This document shows, piece after piece, positions 1-5,031 of a stretch of 5,031 nucleotides of DNA (the first letter of the stretch is position 1; each line of letters begins with the position of its first letter). Under the pieces are notes generated by a model, which worked only from the letters and a program-made list of their open reading frames with translations, was not told the origin of the DNA and made no database searches. A program made the translations under genes and the position numbers. The stretch comes from Candidatus Uhrbacteria bacterium CG_4_9_14_3_um_filter_36_7 (GTDB taxonomy: Bacteria; Patescibacteriota; Patescibacteriia; UBA9934; GWF2-40-263), in NCBI GenBank assembly GCA_002791255.1, contig PFWS01000039.1:1-5031 (forward strand), given 5' to 3'.

Positions 1-104
1 GTATGGAAAAAATCGTTAAAGAAATTATGGCTGAGCCTTTAAAAGCGTCTGAACTTCTTGTTCGCCAGTATGGAAAATGGCTCGAATATGAACAAACCTC
101 TTAG
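1..104 (+). CDS. C-terminal fragment of an unidentified protein (5' end outside window)
   Basis: The frame starting at base 3 is open from the window edge to a TAG at 102-104 and encodes 33 residues ending in RQYGKWLEYEQTS. The peptide is charged and probably helical, with no membrane segment. An ATG at 3-5 opens the visible part, but a gene running in from the left is more likely than a 33-residue protein. Its end overlaps the start of hflX by 17 bp if hflX begins at 88, or by 35 bp if at 70. That suggests translational coupling in one operon. I do not recognise the family. MiaA and Hfq often lie upstream of hflX in other bacteria, but this tail does not resemble either well enough to name. 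Confidence 0.55.
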   Translation, partial: MEKIVKEIMAEPLKASELLVRQYGKWLEYEQTS

Positions 105-1215
105 AAAAACAAAGGCTATTCTTATTGATATTATTCATCCGCGAATAACCAAACAACAAAGTCTTGATCGTCTAGAAGAATTAGAAGATCTTGTAGAAAC
201 CTATGGAGGTATTGTGGTAGTAAAAACACATCAACGACGTTTTCGACCACATACAAAAACATTTATTGGTCCTGGGAAGGTTCAAGATATTTTAAGGGAA
301 GGTCAGGAACTTGGAGTTACTTTGGTTATTGTAAATAATATTTTAAAATCCAGACAAATTTACGAACTTCAAGAAATTTTGCGTGGAGCAAAAATTGACG
401 TTTGGGATCGTGTTGATTTAATTTTGAAAATTTTTGCTAAACACGCAAGAACAACAGAAGCTCGTCTTGAAATTGAACTTGCAAGCATTCGTCATATGGG
501 GCCGCGTATTTTTGGTATGGGTATGGAGCTTTCTCGACAAGCCGGAGGAATTGGAACTGTTGGAATTGGGGAGCAAAATACGCAGATTATGAAACGACAT
601 TTACAAACTCAAGAATTGAAAATAAAAGAGAAATTAACTCGATATACAAATGTCCGTGCTAATCATCGTCTACACCGTAAGCGTCAACAATTTAAAACAG
701 TCTCGCTTGTTGGTTATACAAATGCTGGAAAGACGAGTCTTTTAAATGCACTGACTGGTAGTCAAGAATATGTGGCTAATAAATTGTTTGCCACTCTTGA
801 TACACGAGTTAGTCAGCTTTTTCTTGCAAATACTCAAAAGAAAGTATTACTTTCTGATACTATTGGATTTATTCAAAATCTGCCACCAGAACTTATTCAT
901 GCTTTTGAGTCGACCCTATCTGAAGCTATGGATAGCGATCTTTTATTACATGTGATTGATAGCCAAGATACAAAATGGATTCCAAAAATAGAAGTAGTTG
1001 AAAAAATTTTAGAGCAGCTTGGGCTTGATCTTAAACCAAGAATTCTTGTATTTAATAAAATCGATGGTCTTGGCAAAAAAGATCTCAAAAATTTTCAAAA
1101 AGTATCCATAAAAAAAGATGACCATGATTGGCCAAAGGTTTTTGTTTCTGCGACCCATGGAAATGGTCTTGAGGCACTAAAAGAGATGATTGAACAAACC
1201 CTCTTTCCTCAATAG
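88..1215 (+). CDS. hflX: GTPase HflX, ribosome-associated
   Basis: HflX is a TRAFAC-class GTPase that binds the ribosomal 50S subunit and, in studied bacteria, splits stalled or heat-damaged 70S ribosomes. Starting at ATG 88 it has 375 residues. The N-terminal HflX domain includes IGPGKVQDI (60-68) and the ARTTEARLEIELA helix (about 120-132). A Gly-rich linker, QAGGIGTVGIGE, lies near 151-162. The G domain shows the P-loop GYTNAGKTS (209-217), switch I around FATLDT (234-239), DTIGF (257-261), NKID (323-326) and SATHGNG (354-360). All nucleotide-binding motifs are intact. The start is uncertain: in-frame TTG 58 and ATG 70 are possible, but ATG 88 gives the usual short lead into KAILIDI. No start has a clear Shine-Dalgarno, and coupling to the overlapping upstream gene is likely. 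The linker normally reads GTRGPGE; here Arg and Pro are replaced by Val and Ile. The family call is secure; function is inferred from homologues. Confidence 0.96.
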   Translation: MNKPLRKTKAILIDIIHPRITKQQSLDRLEELEDLVETYGGIVVVKTHQRRFRPHTKTFIGPGKVQDILREGQELGVTLVIVNNILKSRQIYELQEILRGAKIDVWDRVDLILKIFAKHARTTEARLEIELASIRHMGPRIFGMGMELSRQAGGIGTVGIGEQNTQIMKRHLQTQELKIKEKLTRYTNVRANHRLHRKRQQFKTVSLVGYTNAGKTSLLNALTGSQEYVANKLFATLDTRVSQLFLANTQKKVLLSDTIGFIQNLPPELIHAFESTLSEAMDSDLLLHVIDSQDTKWIPKIEVVEKILEQLGLDLKPRILVFNKIDGLGKKDLKNFQKVSIKKDDHDWPKVFVSATHGNGLEALKEMIEQTLFPQ

Positions 1216-1217
1216 TT

Positions 1218-1622
1218 ATGAAATATCCAAATCATCTACTGGTTTATCGCTTTTCATGGTTTATTTGGATTTTTTTTGTTCTAGCTAGTTTTCTTTTTTT
1301 TACCTTTATTTTTGATCTTTCTTATTATCTTACAATTGAAGATAGTTTGATGATCATAAATCTTTTTATAGCTCTTAATATTGCCTCATTTCTTTTATTT
1401 GGGTTTGATAAAATTCAGTCAATTTCTTCTGATTGGCGTGTGCCTGAGAATATTTTATATTTTGTTACTTTTTTAGGAGGATCGATCGGATCCATTCTTG
1501 GTATGTTTATTTTTCGTCACAAAACACGCAAAACTCGTTTTCAATTGGTTATTGCTTTGCTTGTTTTTATCCATCTATTTTCTTTAAAATTTCTACCAGA
1601 GTTTTTGACTTCGTTCTTTTAA
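1218..1622 (+). CDS. DUF1294 family small membrane protein
   Basis: A 134-residue integral membrane protein of unknown function. The DUF1294 signature is clear: FGFDK (61-65), RVPE (74-77), then GGSIGS followed by GMFIFRHKTRK (87-105). The family typically has a [YF]GxDK motif, an R[IV]PE motif and a GG...FRHKT[RK]K motif in this order. Four hydrophobic segments are visible, near 12-32, 41-61, 80-98 and 108-128. The conserved charged motifs lie between or at the ends of helices. ATG 1218 follows the hflX stop by 2 nt and has no Shine-Dalgarno, so translation probably depends on ribosomes finishing hflX. Some relatives carry an N-terminal cold-shock domain; this one does not. The last 30 bp overlap the convergent small gene on the other strand, and I see no terminator hairpin after the TAA. 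The family call is strong; no biochemical role can be given. Confidence 0.9.
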   Translation: MKYPNHLLVYRFSWFIWIFFVLASFLFFTFIFDLSYYLTIEDSLMIINLFIALNIASFLLFGFDKIQSISSDWRVPENILYFVTFLGGSIGSILGMFIFRHKTRKTRFQLVIALLVFIHLFSLKFLPEFLTSFF

Positions 1623-1808
1623 TTTTTGTTCATTCGTTTGGCTGGCTTGATTTTCTTCAATTTTTTGATGAACTGCATTTTTTAGAATACCACCAGATCC
1701 TCCTAAAATTCCACCAATCGCTTCAGGTAACCAACCTTGTGTTCCAGCATCTTGAGCTGCAGAGCCAATATTATGAAAAAGATCATTAAGAAATTCAAAA
1801 GGAATCAT
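1593..1808 (-). CDS. Small Gly-rich hypothetical protein downstream of PrsW-like protease
   Basis: A 71-residue protein that I do not recognise. The N-terminus (MIPFEFLNDLFHNIG) looks amphipathic. The centre (about 25-46, GWLPEAIGGILGGSGGILKN) has paired glycines at 32-33, 36-37 and 39-40, resembling a glycine zipper of a membrane-inserting or self-associating helix. The C-terminal third (EENQASQTNEQKLKERSQK) is polar and probably a soluble helix. There is no cleavable signal peptide. The ATG at 1808 lies 6 nt after the protease stop, with no Shine-Dalgarno, so the two genes should share a transcript. The amino-acid make-up looks like real protein and fills an otherwise empty 190-bp stretch, which is the main support. 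The last 30 bp are antisense to the DUF1294 gene end. A role with the protease, for example as substrate or partner, is speculation from position. Confidence 0.6.
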   Translation of the reverse strand: MIPFEFLNDLFHNIGSAAQDAGTQGWLPEAIGGILGGSGGILKNAVHQKIEENQASQTNEQKLKERSQKLW

Positions 1809-1814
1809 ATATAT

Positions 1815-2798
1815 TTATTTTTTTAAAGATTCTTCAAAGGCAAATGAATTAATAGCCCTAAGTTTAATAATAAGAGCATGTGTTTTTTGATAATCAAATT
1901 TTTTCTCCTTAAGAGTTTTAAAAAAATCCTGACGATCTTTTTTTAAGAGAGCCTGTTCTTCTGGATGTTTTGTAAGAAAGGTACGTAGATTTTTAATATC
2001 AATATATAAGATGACAGCAAATGCAAAAATAAAAATCCAGGGAGTAAGCATTCCTCCACCAAGAGAAAGAAGTGTTTCTCTTCCATCAACATAATATAAA
2101 TTAGATAAAAGATGTTCAGTGGTGACCCACATAAAAGCAAAGATTGGAACAATCCACCAAAATGTTTTTTTCTGTGCTTTAAGCCACAACCCAAGACCAA
2201 CCCCCATTCCAACAAGCCCTGTTGCAGCAGCATGGCCAATATAGCCAAATGGTTCACTGTTTACATAAATACCAAGAGCGTCTGAGAAAAAATAAATATT
2301 TCCAAGATGTGGTCCATAAGTGAAAGGGAAAGAAACTCCTTGCCAAAATGTTTTTTCAAATAAACTAAAACCTGCTGCACACATAACCGAAAGGAAGAGA
2401 AAATCAGACAGATTGAATCGAATTTTTTCGCGTTTATAAAACAAAAAAGCAGCTAAAGCCACGGGAGCGAATTTAATTAATTCCTCAAAAATAACGACAA
2501 TCATTTCTCCACTGACGCTATCTTGTAGACCGATAAAAGTGATCAGGCGATAGAAGAGAAGAGTAAGCATAGCGCTTATTAAAACCCCTTGAGAAAACAG
2601 ACTAAATCCAGAGCGAATACTGATAGTGCGCGTTAAAAGGGTCAAAATGAATATTTCGATCATGAACCAAGTATCAATCCAAACATACGAAGGATTTTTT
2701 AATAGAAAACTCAGATAAAGAATAGTAACCCCAATAAGTAAAAAAAACGTTTGTGTCTTTATACCAGTAGTAATAGTTTTTGGTGGTGTTGATTCCAT
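1815..2798 (-). CDS. PrsW-family intramembrane metalloprotease
   Basis: A 327-residue polytopic membrane protein with the motif series of the PrsW family, which is related to CPBP/Abi proteases. EELIK is at 105-109, GFSLFE at 143-148 (Glu148), His189 sits in GYIGHAAATG, and His229 and Asn233 sit in EHLLSN. These are the expected conserved Glu and His positions, so the enzyme is probably active. Known PrsW (Bacillus) makes the first cut in an anti-sigma factor; the substrate here is unknown. About eight hydrophobic segments span residues 17 to 267. A loop of about 40 residues separates the second and third motifs. The tail (about 270-327) is charged and probably a cytoplasmic helix. ATG 2798 is preceded by a good promoter and a short leader without a Shine-Dalgarno. 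No sigma/anti-sigma pair lies nearby; the only candidate partner is the small downstream gene. The family call is strong, the exact role unknown. Confidence 0.88.
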   Translation of the reverse strand: MESTPPKTITTGIKTQTFFLLIGVTILYLSFLLKNPSYVWIDTWFMIEIFILTLLTRTISIRSGFSLFSQGVLISAMLTLLFYRLITFIGLQDSVSGEMIVVIFEELIKFAPVALAAFLFYKREKIRFNLSDFLFLSVMCAAGFSLFEKTFWQGVSFPFTYGPHLGNIYFFSDALGIYVNSEPFGYIGHAAATGLVGMGVGLGLWLKAQKKTFWWIVPIFAFMWVTTEHLLSNLYYVDGRETLLSLGGGMLTPWIFIFAFAVILYIDIKNLRTFLTKHPEEQALLKKDRQDFFKTLKEKKFDYQKTHALIIKLRAINSFAFEESLKK

Positions 2799-2820
2799 AG
2801 TGTTTTAAATAGTTTAAAAT

Positions 2821-2850
2821 ATTTTATGACAAATCTATTAAATATGCCAA
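2821..2850 (-). promoter_or_regulatory. Promoter for the PrsW-like protease gene
   Basis: On the minus strand, TTGGCA (2850-2845) and TAAAAT (2826-2821) are separated by 18 bp, a good match to housekeeping -35 and -10 boxes. Transcription would begin near 2814, leaving a leader of about 16 nt before ATG 2798, with no Shine-Dalgarno. This was read by eye in AT-rich DNA, so the match could be partly chance, but its position in a divergent spacer is right. Confidence 0.6.
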
Positions 2851-2886
2851 TATACGACTTTTTTGTTTTAAACAATAATGGCAATA

Positions 2887-2895
2887 TGTTAGAAT
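2887..2895 (+). promoter_or_regulatory. Extended -10 promoter element for the MFS gene
   Basis: TGTTAGAAT contains a TGn extension followed by TAGAAT, one base from TATAAT. There is no good -35; TTTAAA at 2867-2872 is the best at 17-bp spacing. Initiation would fall near 2902, only about 9 nt before ATG 2911, so the mRNA would be almost leaderless. This agrees with the absence of a Shine-Dalgarno there. Confidence 0.45.
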
Positions 2896-2910
2896 AAAAA
2901 ATCTTTTTTT

Positions 2911-4143
2911 ATGCAGCTTTTTTATACTCATCACCATTTTCAATTACACCGCAAAGTTCATTCTGATTTTTGGTTCTTTGAGTTTTCTATTTGGTTGCAT
3001 GTTTTTTCTCGTTCTTTAGTAGCTATTTTTATTCCTATTTTTTTATTGCAGATAGGATATTCTCTTCCAGAAGTAATTTTTTACTATTTTCTTTTTAATC
3101 TTATAGATGTTCCACTGAATTTCCCTGCTCGTTTTTTTGTGAAGAAAATAGGAGCCCGTTTGACCATGATGATTGGCTTACTTTTTTCAGTTGGGTTTTT
3201 TATCTATCTCTCCCATCTTCAATCAGCTTCGCTTGTGAGTCAAAACAGCTTGATTATCTTAAGCGGACTTGCGGCTTCTTATGATGCTTTTTACTGGGTT
3301 TCCTATTATTATTTATTTATTAAAAGTACGAGTCAAAAAAAGAATGTTTCAAAGCAAACTAGCGGAGTCTATATAGTCAGTCAACTGGCCAGTATGCTTG
3401 CTCCAGCATTTGGGGCGGTTATTCTCCTATTTTTTCATGAGCAAGTATTAATCGCCATAAGTCTTCTGATTCTTATGGCCTCGCTTATTCCTTTATTTAA
3501 GATGAAACATTTACTTGATAAACCTAATAAATCATCTGAATCGATTCAAACATTTTTTAAAACAGCTGATAAACGAAGGGATTATATTTCCATTGGATTT
3601 TTAGGAATTCATAATGCAGCCGAAAGTATTATTTGGCCGGTATTTATTTATTTGCTTTTTAGCTCGATTAGTTCGATTGCTTTTTTACCAATCATTATTT
3701 CACTTACCACAATTCTTTTTACTTTTTATGCAGGCAAAATAAAAAAACAGCAGCGCAATAAGGTAATTTTTTTGGGAAGTTTTTTACTTTTGCTTGTCTG
3801 GGTTTTAAGAATTTTTATAAGTCAACCAATTTTTTACTATTTAAGTGTTGTACTTGTTGGGTTGTTTACTATTTTAATTAGTATTCCTTTGGAAAGTTCC
3901 ATTTGTGAAAAAGGGGAAGTTGGTGACACTCTTTCTGCTTCCATGTATCGCAATTTAATTTCCATGTTTTTTCAAATGCTTTTATTTGGCATTTTATTAT
4001 TTTTTATTCATATTTTTGAGACAAGTTTTTTAGTGGCCGCACTTAGCATGTTTTTGCTTATGGCTCTTCATCCTATTTTACGTGAATTTAAAAGGAAAAA
4101 AGGAAGTACATTATCCCAAGCAAGCTCACTTTCTCAAGAATAA
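2911..4143 (+). CDS. MFS-type 12-helix membrane transporter
   Basis: A 410-residue membrane protein with the layout of a Major Facilitator Superfamily permease. Six hydrophobic segments (about 24-46, 53-72, 82-101, 112-136, 153-175, 179-196) are followed by a hydrophilic central loop (about 197-222) and six more (about 224-248, 254-274, 285-303, 308-330, 345-367, 371-388). The loop between helices 2 and 3, ARFFVKKIGARLTMMIG (73-89), is a degenerate form of the MFS loop motif GxLaDrxGrk. The second half repeats it weakly at AGKIKKQQRNKVIFLG. The tail is basic, then Ser-rich. Substrate is unknown; no drug- or sugar-specific signature stands out. It is divergent from the protease gene across a 112-bp spacer. 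ATG 2911 has no Shine-Dalgarno. A convincing terminator after the TAA is not visible. The fold class is fairly sure; specificity cannot be read. Confidence 0.82.
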   Translation: MQLFYTHHHFQLHRKVHSDFWFFEFSIWLHVFSRSLVAIFIPIFLLQIGYSLPEVIFYYFLFNLIDVPLNFPARFFVKKIGARLTMMIGLLFSVGFFIYLSHLQSASLVSQNSLIILSGLAASYDAFYWVSYYYLFIKSTSQKKNVSKQTSGVYIVSQLASMLAPAFGAVILLFFHEQVLIAISLLILMASLIPLFKMKHLLDKPNKSSESIQTFFKTADKRRDYISIGFLGIHNAAESIIWPVFIYLLFSSISSIAFLPIIISLTTILFTFYAGKIKKQQRNKVIFLGSFLLLLVWVLRIFISQPIFYYLSVVLVGLFTILISIPLESSICEKGEVGDTLSASMYRNLISMFFQMLLFGILLFFIHIFETSFLVAALSMFLLMALHPILREFKRKKGSTLSQASSLSQE

Positions 4144-4159
4144 TTTAAGTTATAATATA

Positions 4160-4188
4160 TTGACAAATTCTTATTTTTTGGGTATAAA
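4160..4188 (+). promoter_or_regulatory. Near-consensus sigma-70-type promoter for the 147-residue gene
   Basis: A perfect TTGACA (4160-4165) lies 17 bp before TATAAA (4183-4188), the strongest promoter in the window. Initiation near 4195 gives a leader of about 39 nt holding a tandem repeat and a strong ribosome site. It begins just 16 bp after the MFS stop codon. Confidence 0.8.
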
Positions 4189-4203
4189 GACTAGAGTTTC
4201 TTT

Positions 4204-4227
4204 ATTGAAAACGGAATTGAAAACGGA
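4204..4227 (+). repeat. Perfect 12-bp tandem duplication in the 5' leader
   Basis: ATTGAAAACGGA occurs twice back to back (4204-4215 and 4216-4227) with no mismatch. The second copy runs into GGT and so forms the GGAGGT ribosome site; the first is followed by ATT and does not. Both copies should lie in the transcribed leader. Confidence 0.95.
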
Positions 4228-4230
4228 GGT
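4225..4230 (+). promoter_or_regulatory. Strong Shine-Dalgarno GGAGGT
   Basis: GGAGGT lies 3 nt before ATG 4234 and fixes that start. It is the only strong Shine-Dalgarno site seen before any gene in the window. The spacing is slightly short of the usual optimum. Confidence 0.88.
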
Positions 4231-4233
4231 AAA

Positions 4234-4677
4234 ATGAAAGTAGTAAGGGGCAATGTGGCGTTATACTTTACTTTTGTGGTAGAAGAGGGCGGTGGGTTAA
4301 AAGTAAAAAATTGGATCAGTTTTAATGATGAGGAGGGAGTTGAAGTGAGACTGTCCACCCCTTTGGAGGGACAGAAAATTTTTGGTGATGATCAACAAAG
4401 CCCTCTTTGTATTGTTGCAAGCGGGGGGAATATAGTTTTTATGAAAATAGGAGTGATGGGGTATCGGATAGAATTTGGTTTTGAAGAGTCATACGAAATC
4501 AAAAGTGGTAAGATGTTGGAAAATGAATTTGTAGATGATGACGATGACAGAGTGCAAGTGATTTCGCGGATAAGTGATGAGAATGGGGTTACGTGGTTCG
4601 TCTGTGAAGGGGGGGGCAGAGTTTTTATGATAGAAGACGACTACGGATTTATGTTCAAGCCCCTTCCTGACGAATAA
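4234..4677 (+). CDS. Acidic 147-residue protein of unknown function with internal repeats
   Basis: I do not recognise this protein. It is 147 residues, acidic, Gly-rich and apparently beta-rich, with no signal peptide or membrane segment, so probably cytoplasmic. A run of five Asp sits at 101-105. Residues 53-70 and 115-132 align without gaps with 7 of 18 identities, sharing V-x-x-GG-x-x-VFM; a weaker third copy, FVVEEGGG, is at 14-21. This suggests repeated beta units. Expression signals are complete: promoter at 4160, GGAGGT ribosome site, and a strong terminator beginning 5 nt after the TAA. It is therefore a single-gene transcription unit. G+C over 4261-4620 is 148/360 (41%), against 15 and 18 G+C in two sampled 60-base lines of the MFS gene, and the coding strand is rich in G. 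Acquisition by transfer is a reasonable inference. The convergent minus-strand frame overlaps its last 189 bp; I favour this gene in the overlap. Confidence 0.8.
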   Translation: MKVVRGNVALYFTFVVEEGGGLKVKNWISFNDEEGVEVRLSTPLEGQKIFGDDQQSPLCIVASGGNIVFMKIGVMGYRIEFGFEESYEIKSGKMLENEFVDDDDDRVQVISRISDENGVTWFVCEGGGRVFMIEDDYGFMFKPLPDE

Positions 4678-4911
4678 TACGAGACCTGGGGAGTGCAGAC
4701 GGCACAACCCGGGTCTTTTTTTTAGGAACTGTTTAATAGATAAAAAAGGCATAAGGTACATAAACGGGCTTTGGGAGTGGATCAACAGTCTTGCGGCTGC
4801 TTCTTCCCGCTCCAGTTTTTCTAGGGTACAGGGGAGGATATAGGGCTTGATAGTGAGATCTGTCGGATCGCACGGCATTATCTCTTTAACAGATTTGTAT
4901 TCATCTTTCAT
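4489..4911 (-). CDS. Doubtful 140-residue frame; N-terminal part looks coding, possibly a truncated gene
   Basis: From ATG 4911 the minus strand is open for 140 residues. The first 60 or so (MKDEYKSVKEIMPCDPTDLT at the start, then a charged EKLEREEAAARLLIHSQ helix) have a plausible protein make-up and G+C of 43% (78/180 over 4731-4910), well above the AT-rich spacer to the right. Residues 63-77 are antisense to the terminator, and the rest is antisense to the 147-residue gene and reads as Pro/His/aromatic-rich filler. Only a weak purine stretch (AAAGAAAG) precedes the start; a TTG at 4917 is a less likely alternative. It may be a gene whose 3' end was replaced when the convergent gene arrived, an intact gene with a long overlap, or chance. 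No function can be assigned. Confidence 0.35.
   Translation of the reverse strand: MKDEYKSVKEIMPCDPTDLTIKPYILPCTLEKLEREEAAARLLIHSQSPFMYLMPFLSIKQFLKKRPGLCRLHSPGLVLFVRKGLEHKSVVVFYHKNSAPPFTDEPRNPILITYPRNHLHSVIVIIYKFIFQHLTTFDFV
4682..4723 (+). terminator. Intrinsic terminator with two-tier hairpin
   Basis: The arms AGACCTGGG (4682-4690) and CCCGGGTCT (4708-4716) form nine pairs with one G-U. Inside, GTGC (4693-4696) pairs with GCAC (4702-4705) around the loop AGACG. The two stems are separated by a GA/AA internal loop. Eight Ts (4716-4723) follow. There is no T-run on the opposite strand, so it acts for the plus-strand gene only. Confidence 0.93.
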
Positions 4912-4962
4912 TTTCAAAAATCTTTCTTTTAGAGTGATATACAGAGAACTAAACTAAAAATA

Positions 4963-4990
4963 ATATTACATTATTTTTATTTAAAATCAA
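4963..4990 (-). promoter_or_regulatory. Possible promoter for the minus-strand frame starting at 4911
   Basis: On the minus strand, TTGATT (4990-4985) and TAATAT (4968-4963) are 16 bp apart. In sequence this AT-rich such matches arise easily by chance. It is worth noting only because a reading frame starts about 50 bp downstream. Confidence 0.25.
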
Positions 4991-5003
4991 ATTAATATAA
5001 AAT

Positions 5004-5017
5004 AATTTAGCTAAATT
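5004..5017. repeat. 14-bp perfect palindrome
   Basis: AATTTAGCTAAATT is a perfect inverted repeat with no spacer. It could be an operator for a gene on either side, but AT-rich palindromes of this size also occur by chance. Confidence 0.4.
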
Positions 5018-5031
5018 TGGTAACAAAAAGA

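Larger units (their letters stand above)
4919..5031. other. Very AT-rich intergenic spacer at window end
   Basis: Only 18 of 111 bases in 4921-5031 are G or C. I see no credible gene here. It contains candidate promoter boxes on the minus strand and a palindrome, listed separately. It marks the right edge of the higher-G+C block. Confidence 0.7.

Noticed and set aside
3..104. A complete 33-residue protein starting at ATG 3
   Set aside because: The frame is open to the window edge and has no visible start signals, so the tail of a longer gene is more likely.
418..600. Minus-strand open frame of 60 residues inside hflX
   Set aside because: It is antisense to conserved HflX sequence, low-complexity in make-up (Ser/Asn/His-rich), and has no start signals.
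770..955. Plus-strand open frame of 61 residues inside hflX
   Set aside because: It is an out-of-frame shadow of the HflX G domain, which is intact in the main frame.
897..1088. Minus-strand open frame of 63 residues inside hflX
   Set aside because: Antisense to the conserved G4 region of hflX, with no ribosome site or neighbour support.
1943..2257. Minus-strand open frame of 104 residues in another frame of the protease gene
   Set aside because: It is hydrophobic only because it shadows membrane helices; the overlapping frame carries all the PrsW motifs.
4151..4156. TATAAT just after the permease stop as a second promoter
   Set aside because: No acceptable -35 lies at the right distance, while the TTGACA/TATAAA pair just downstream is far better.
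4136..4180. Possible terminator after the permease gene (AAGAAT pairing with ATTCTT, then a T-run)
   Set aside because: The stem is only six mostly A-T pairs around a loop of about 25 bases, and it overlaps the TTGACA box of the next promoter. Too weak to annotate.

Overview
The window is AT-rich, tightly packed bacterial DNA. Genes abut or overlap by a few bases, and most start codons lack a Shine-Dalgarno sequence. The standard genetic code reads cleanly, with no sign of recoded UGA. The HflX protein has an unusual linker motif. Together with a small PrsW-like protease and a divergent 12-helix permease, this fits a streamlined genome of the Patescibacteria (CPR) type. That placement is an inference from style; no marker here proves it.

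Left part (1-1622, + strand): the tail of an unidentified gene overlaps the start of hflX, a ribosome-associated GTPase. Two bases after hflX comes a DUF1294 membrane protein. The three read as one translationally coupled transcript.

Middle (1593-2798, - strand): a PrsW-family intramembrane protease is followed 6 nt later by a 71-residue Gly-rich small protein. The tail of that small gene overlaps the DUF1294 tail convergently by 30 bp. A 112-bp divergent spacer (2799-2910) carries a good promoter for the protease gene and an extended -10 for an MFS-type permease (2911-4143, + strand). Both transcripts would have very short leaders without a Shine-Dalgarno.

Right part (4144-5031): composition and signals change. 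A 147-residue acidic protein of unknown function (4234-4677) has a near-consensus promoter, a strong GGAGGT ribosome site made within a perfect 12-bp tandem duplication, and a long two-tier terminator. Its G+C is about 41%, clearly above the sampled upstream genes. Converging on it is a reading frame (4911 to 4489, - strand) whose first 60 or so residues look like real protein and whose remainder runs antisense through the terminator and the 147-residue gene. The window ends in a very AT-rich spacer (16% G+C) with a 14-bp perfect palindrome. The 4160-4911 block looks like an acquired cassette and is the least explained part of the window. I see no tRNA, rRNA, CRISPR array, transposase or integrase.
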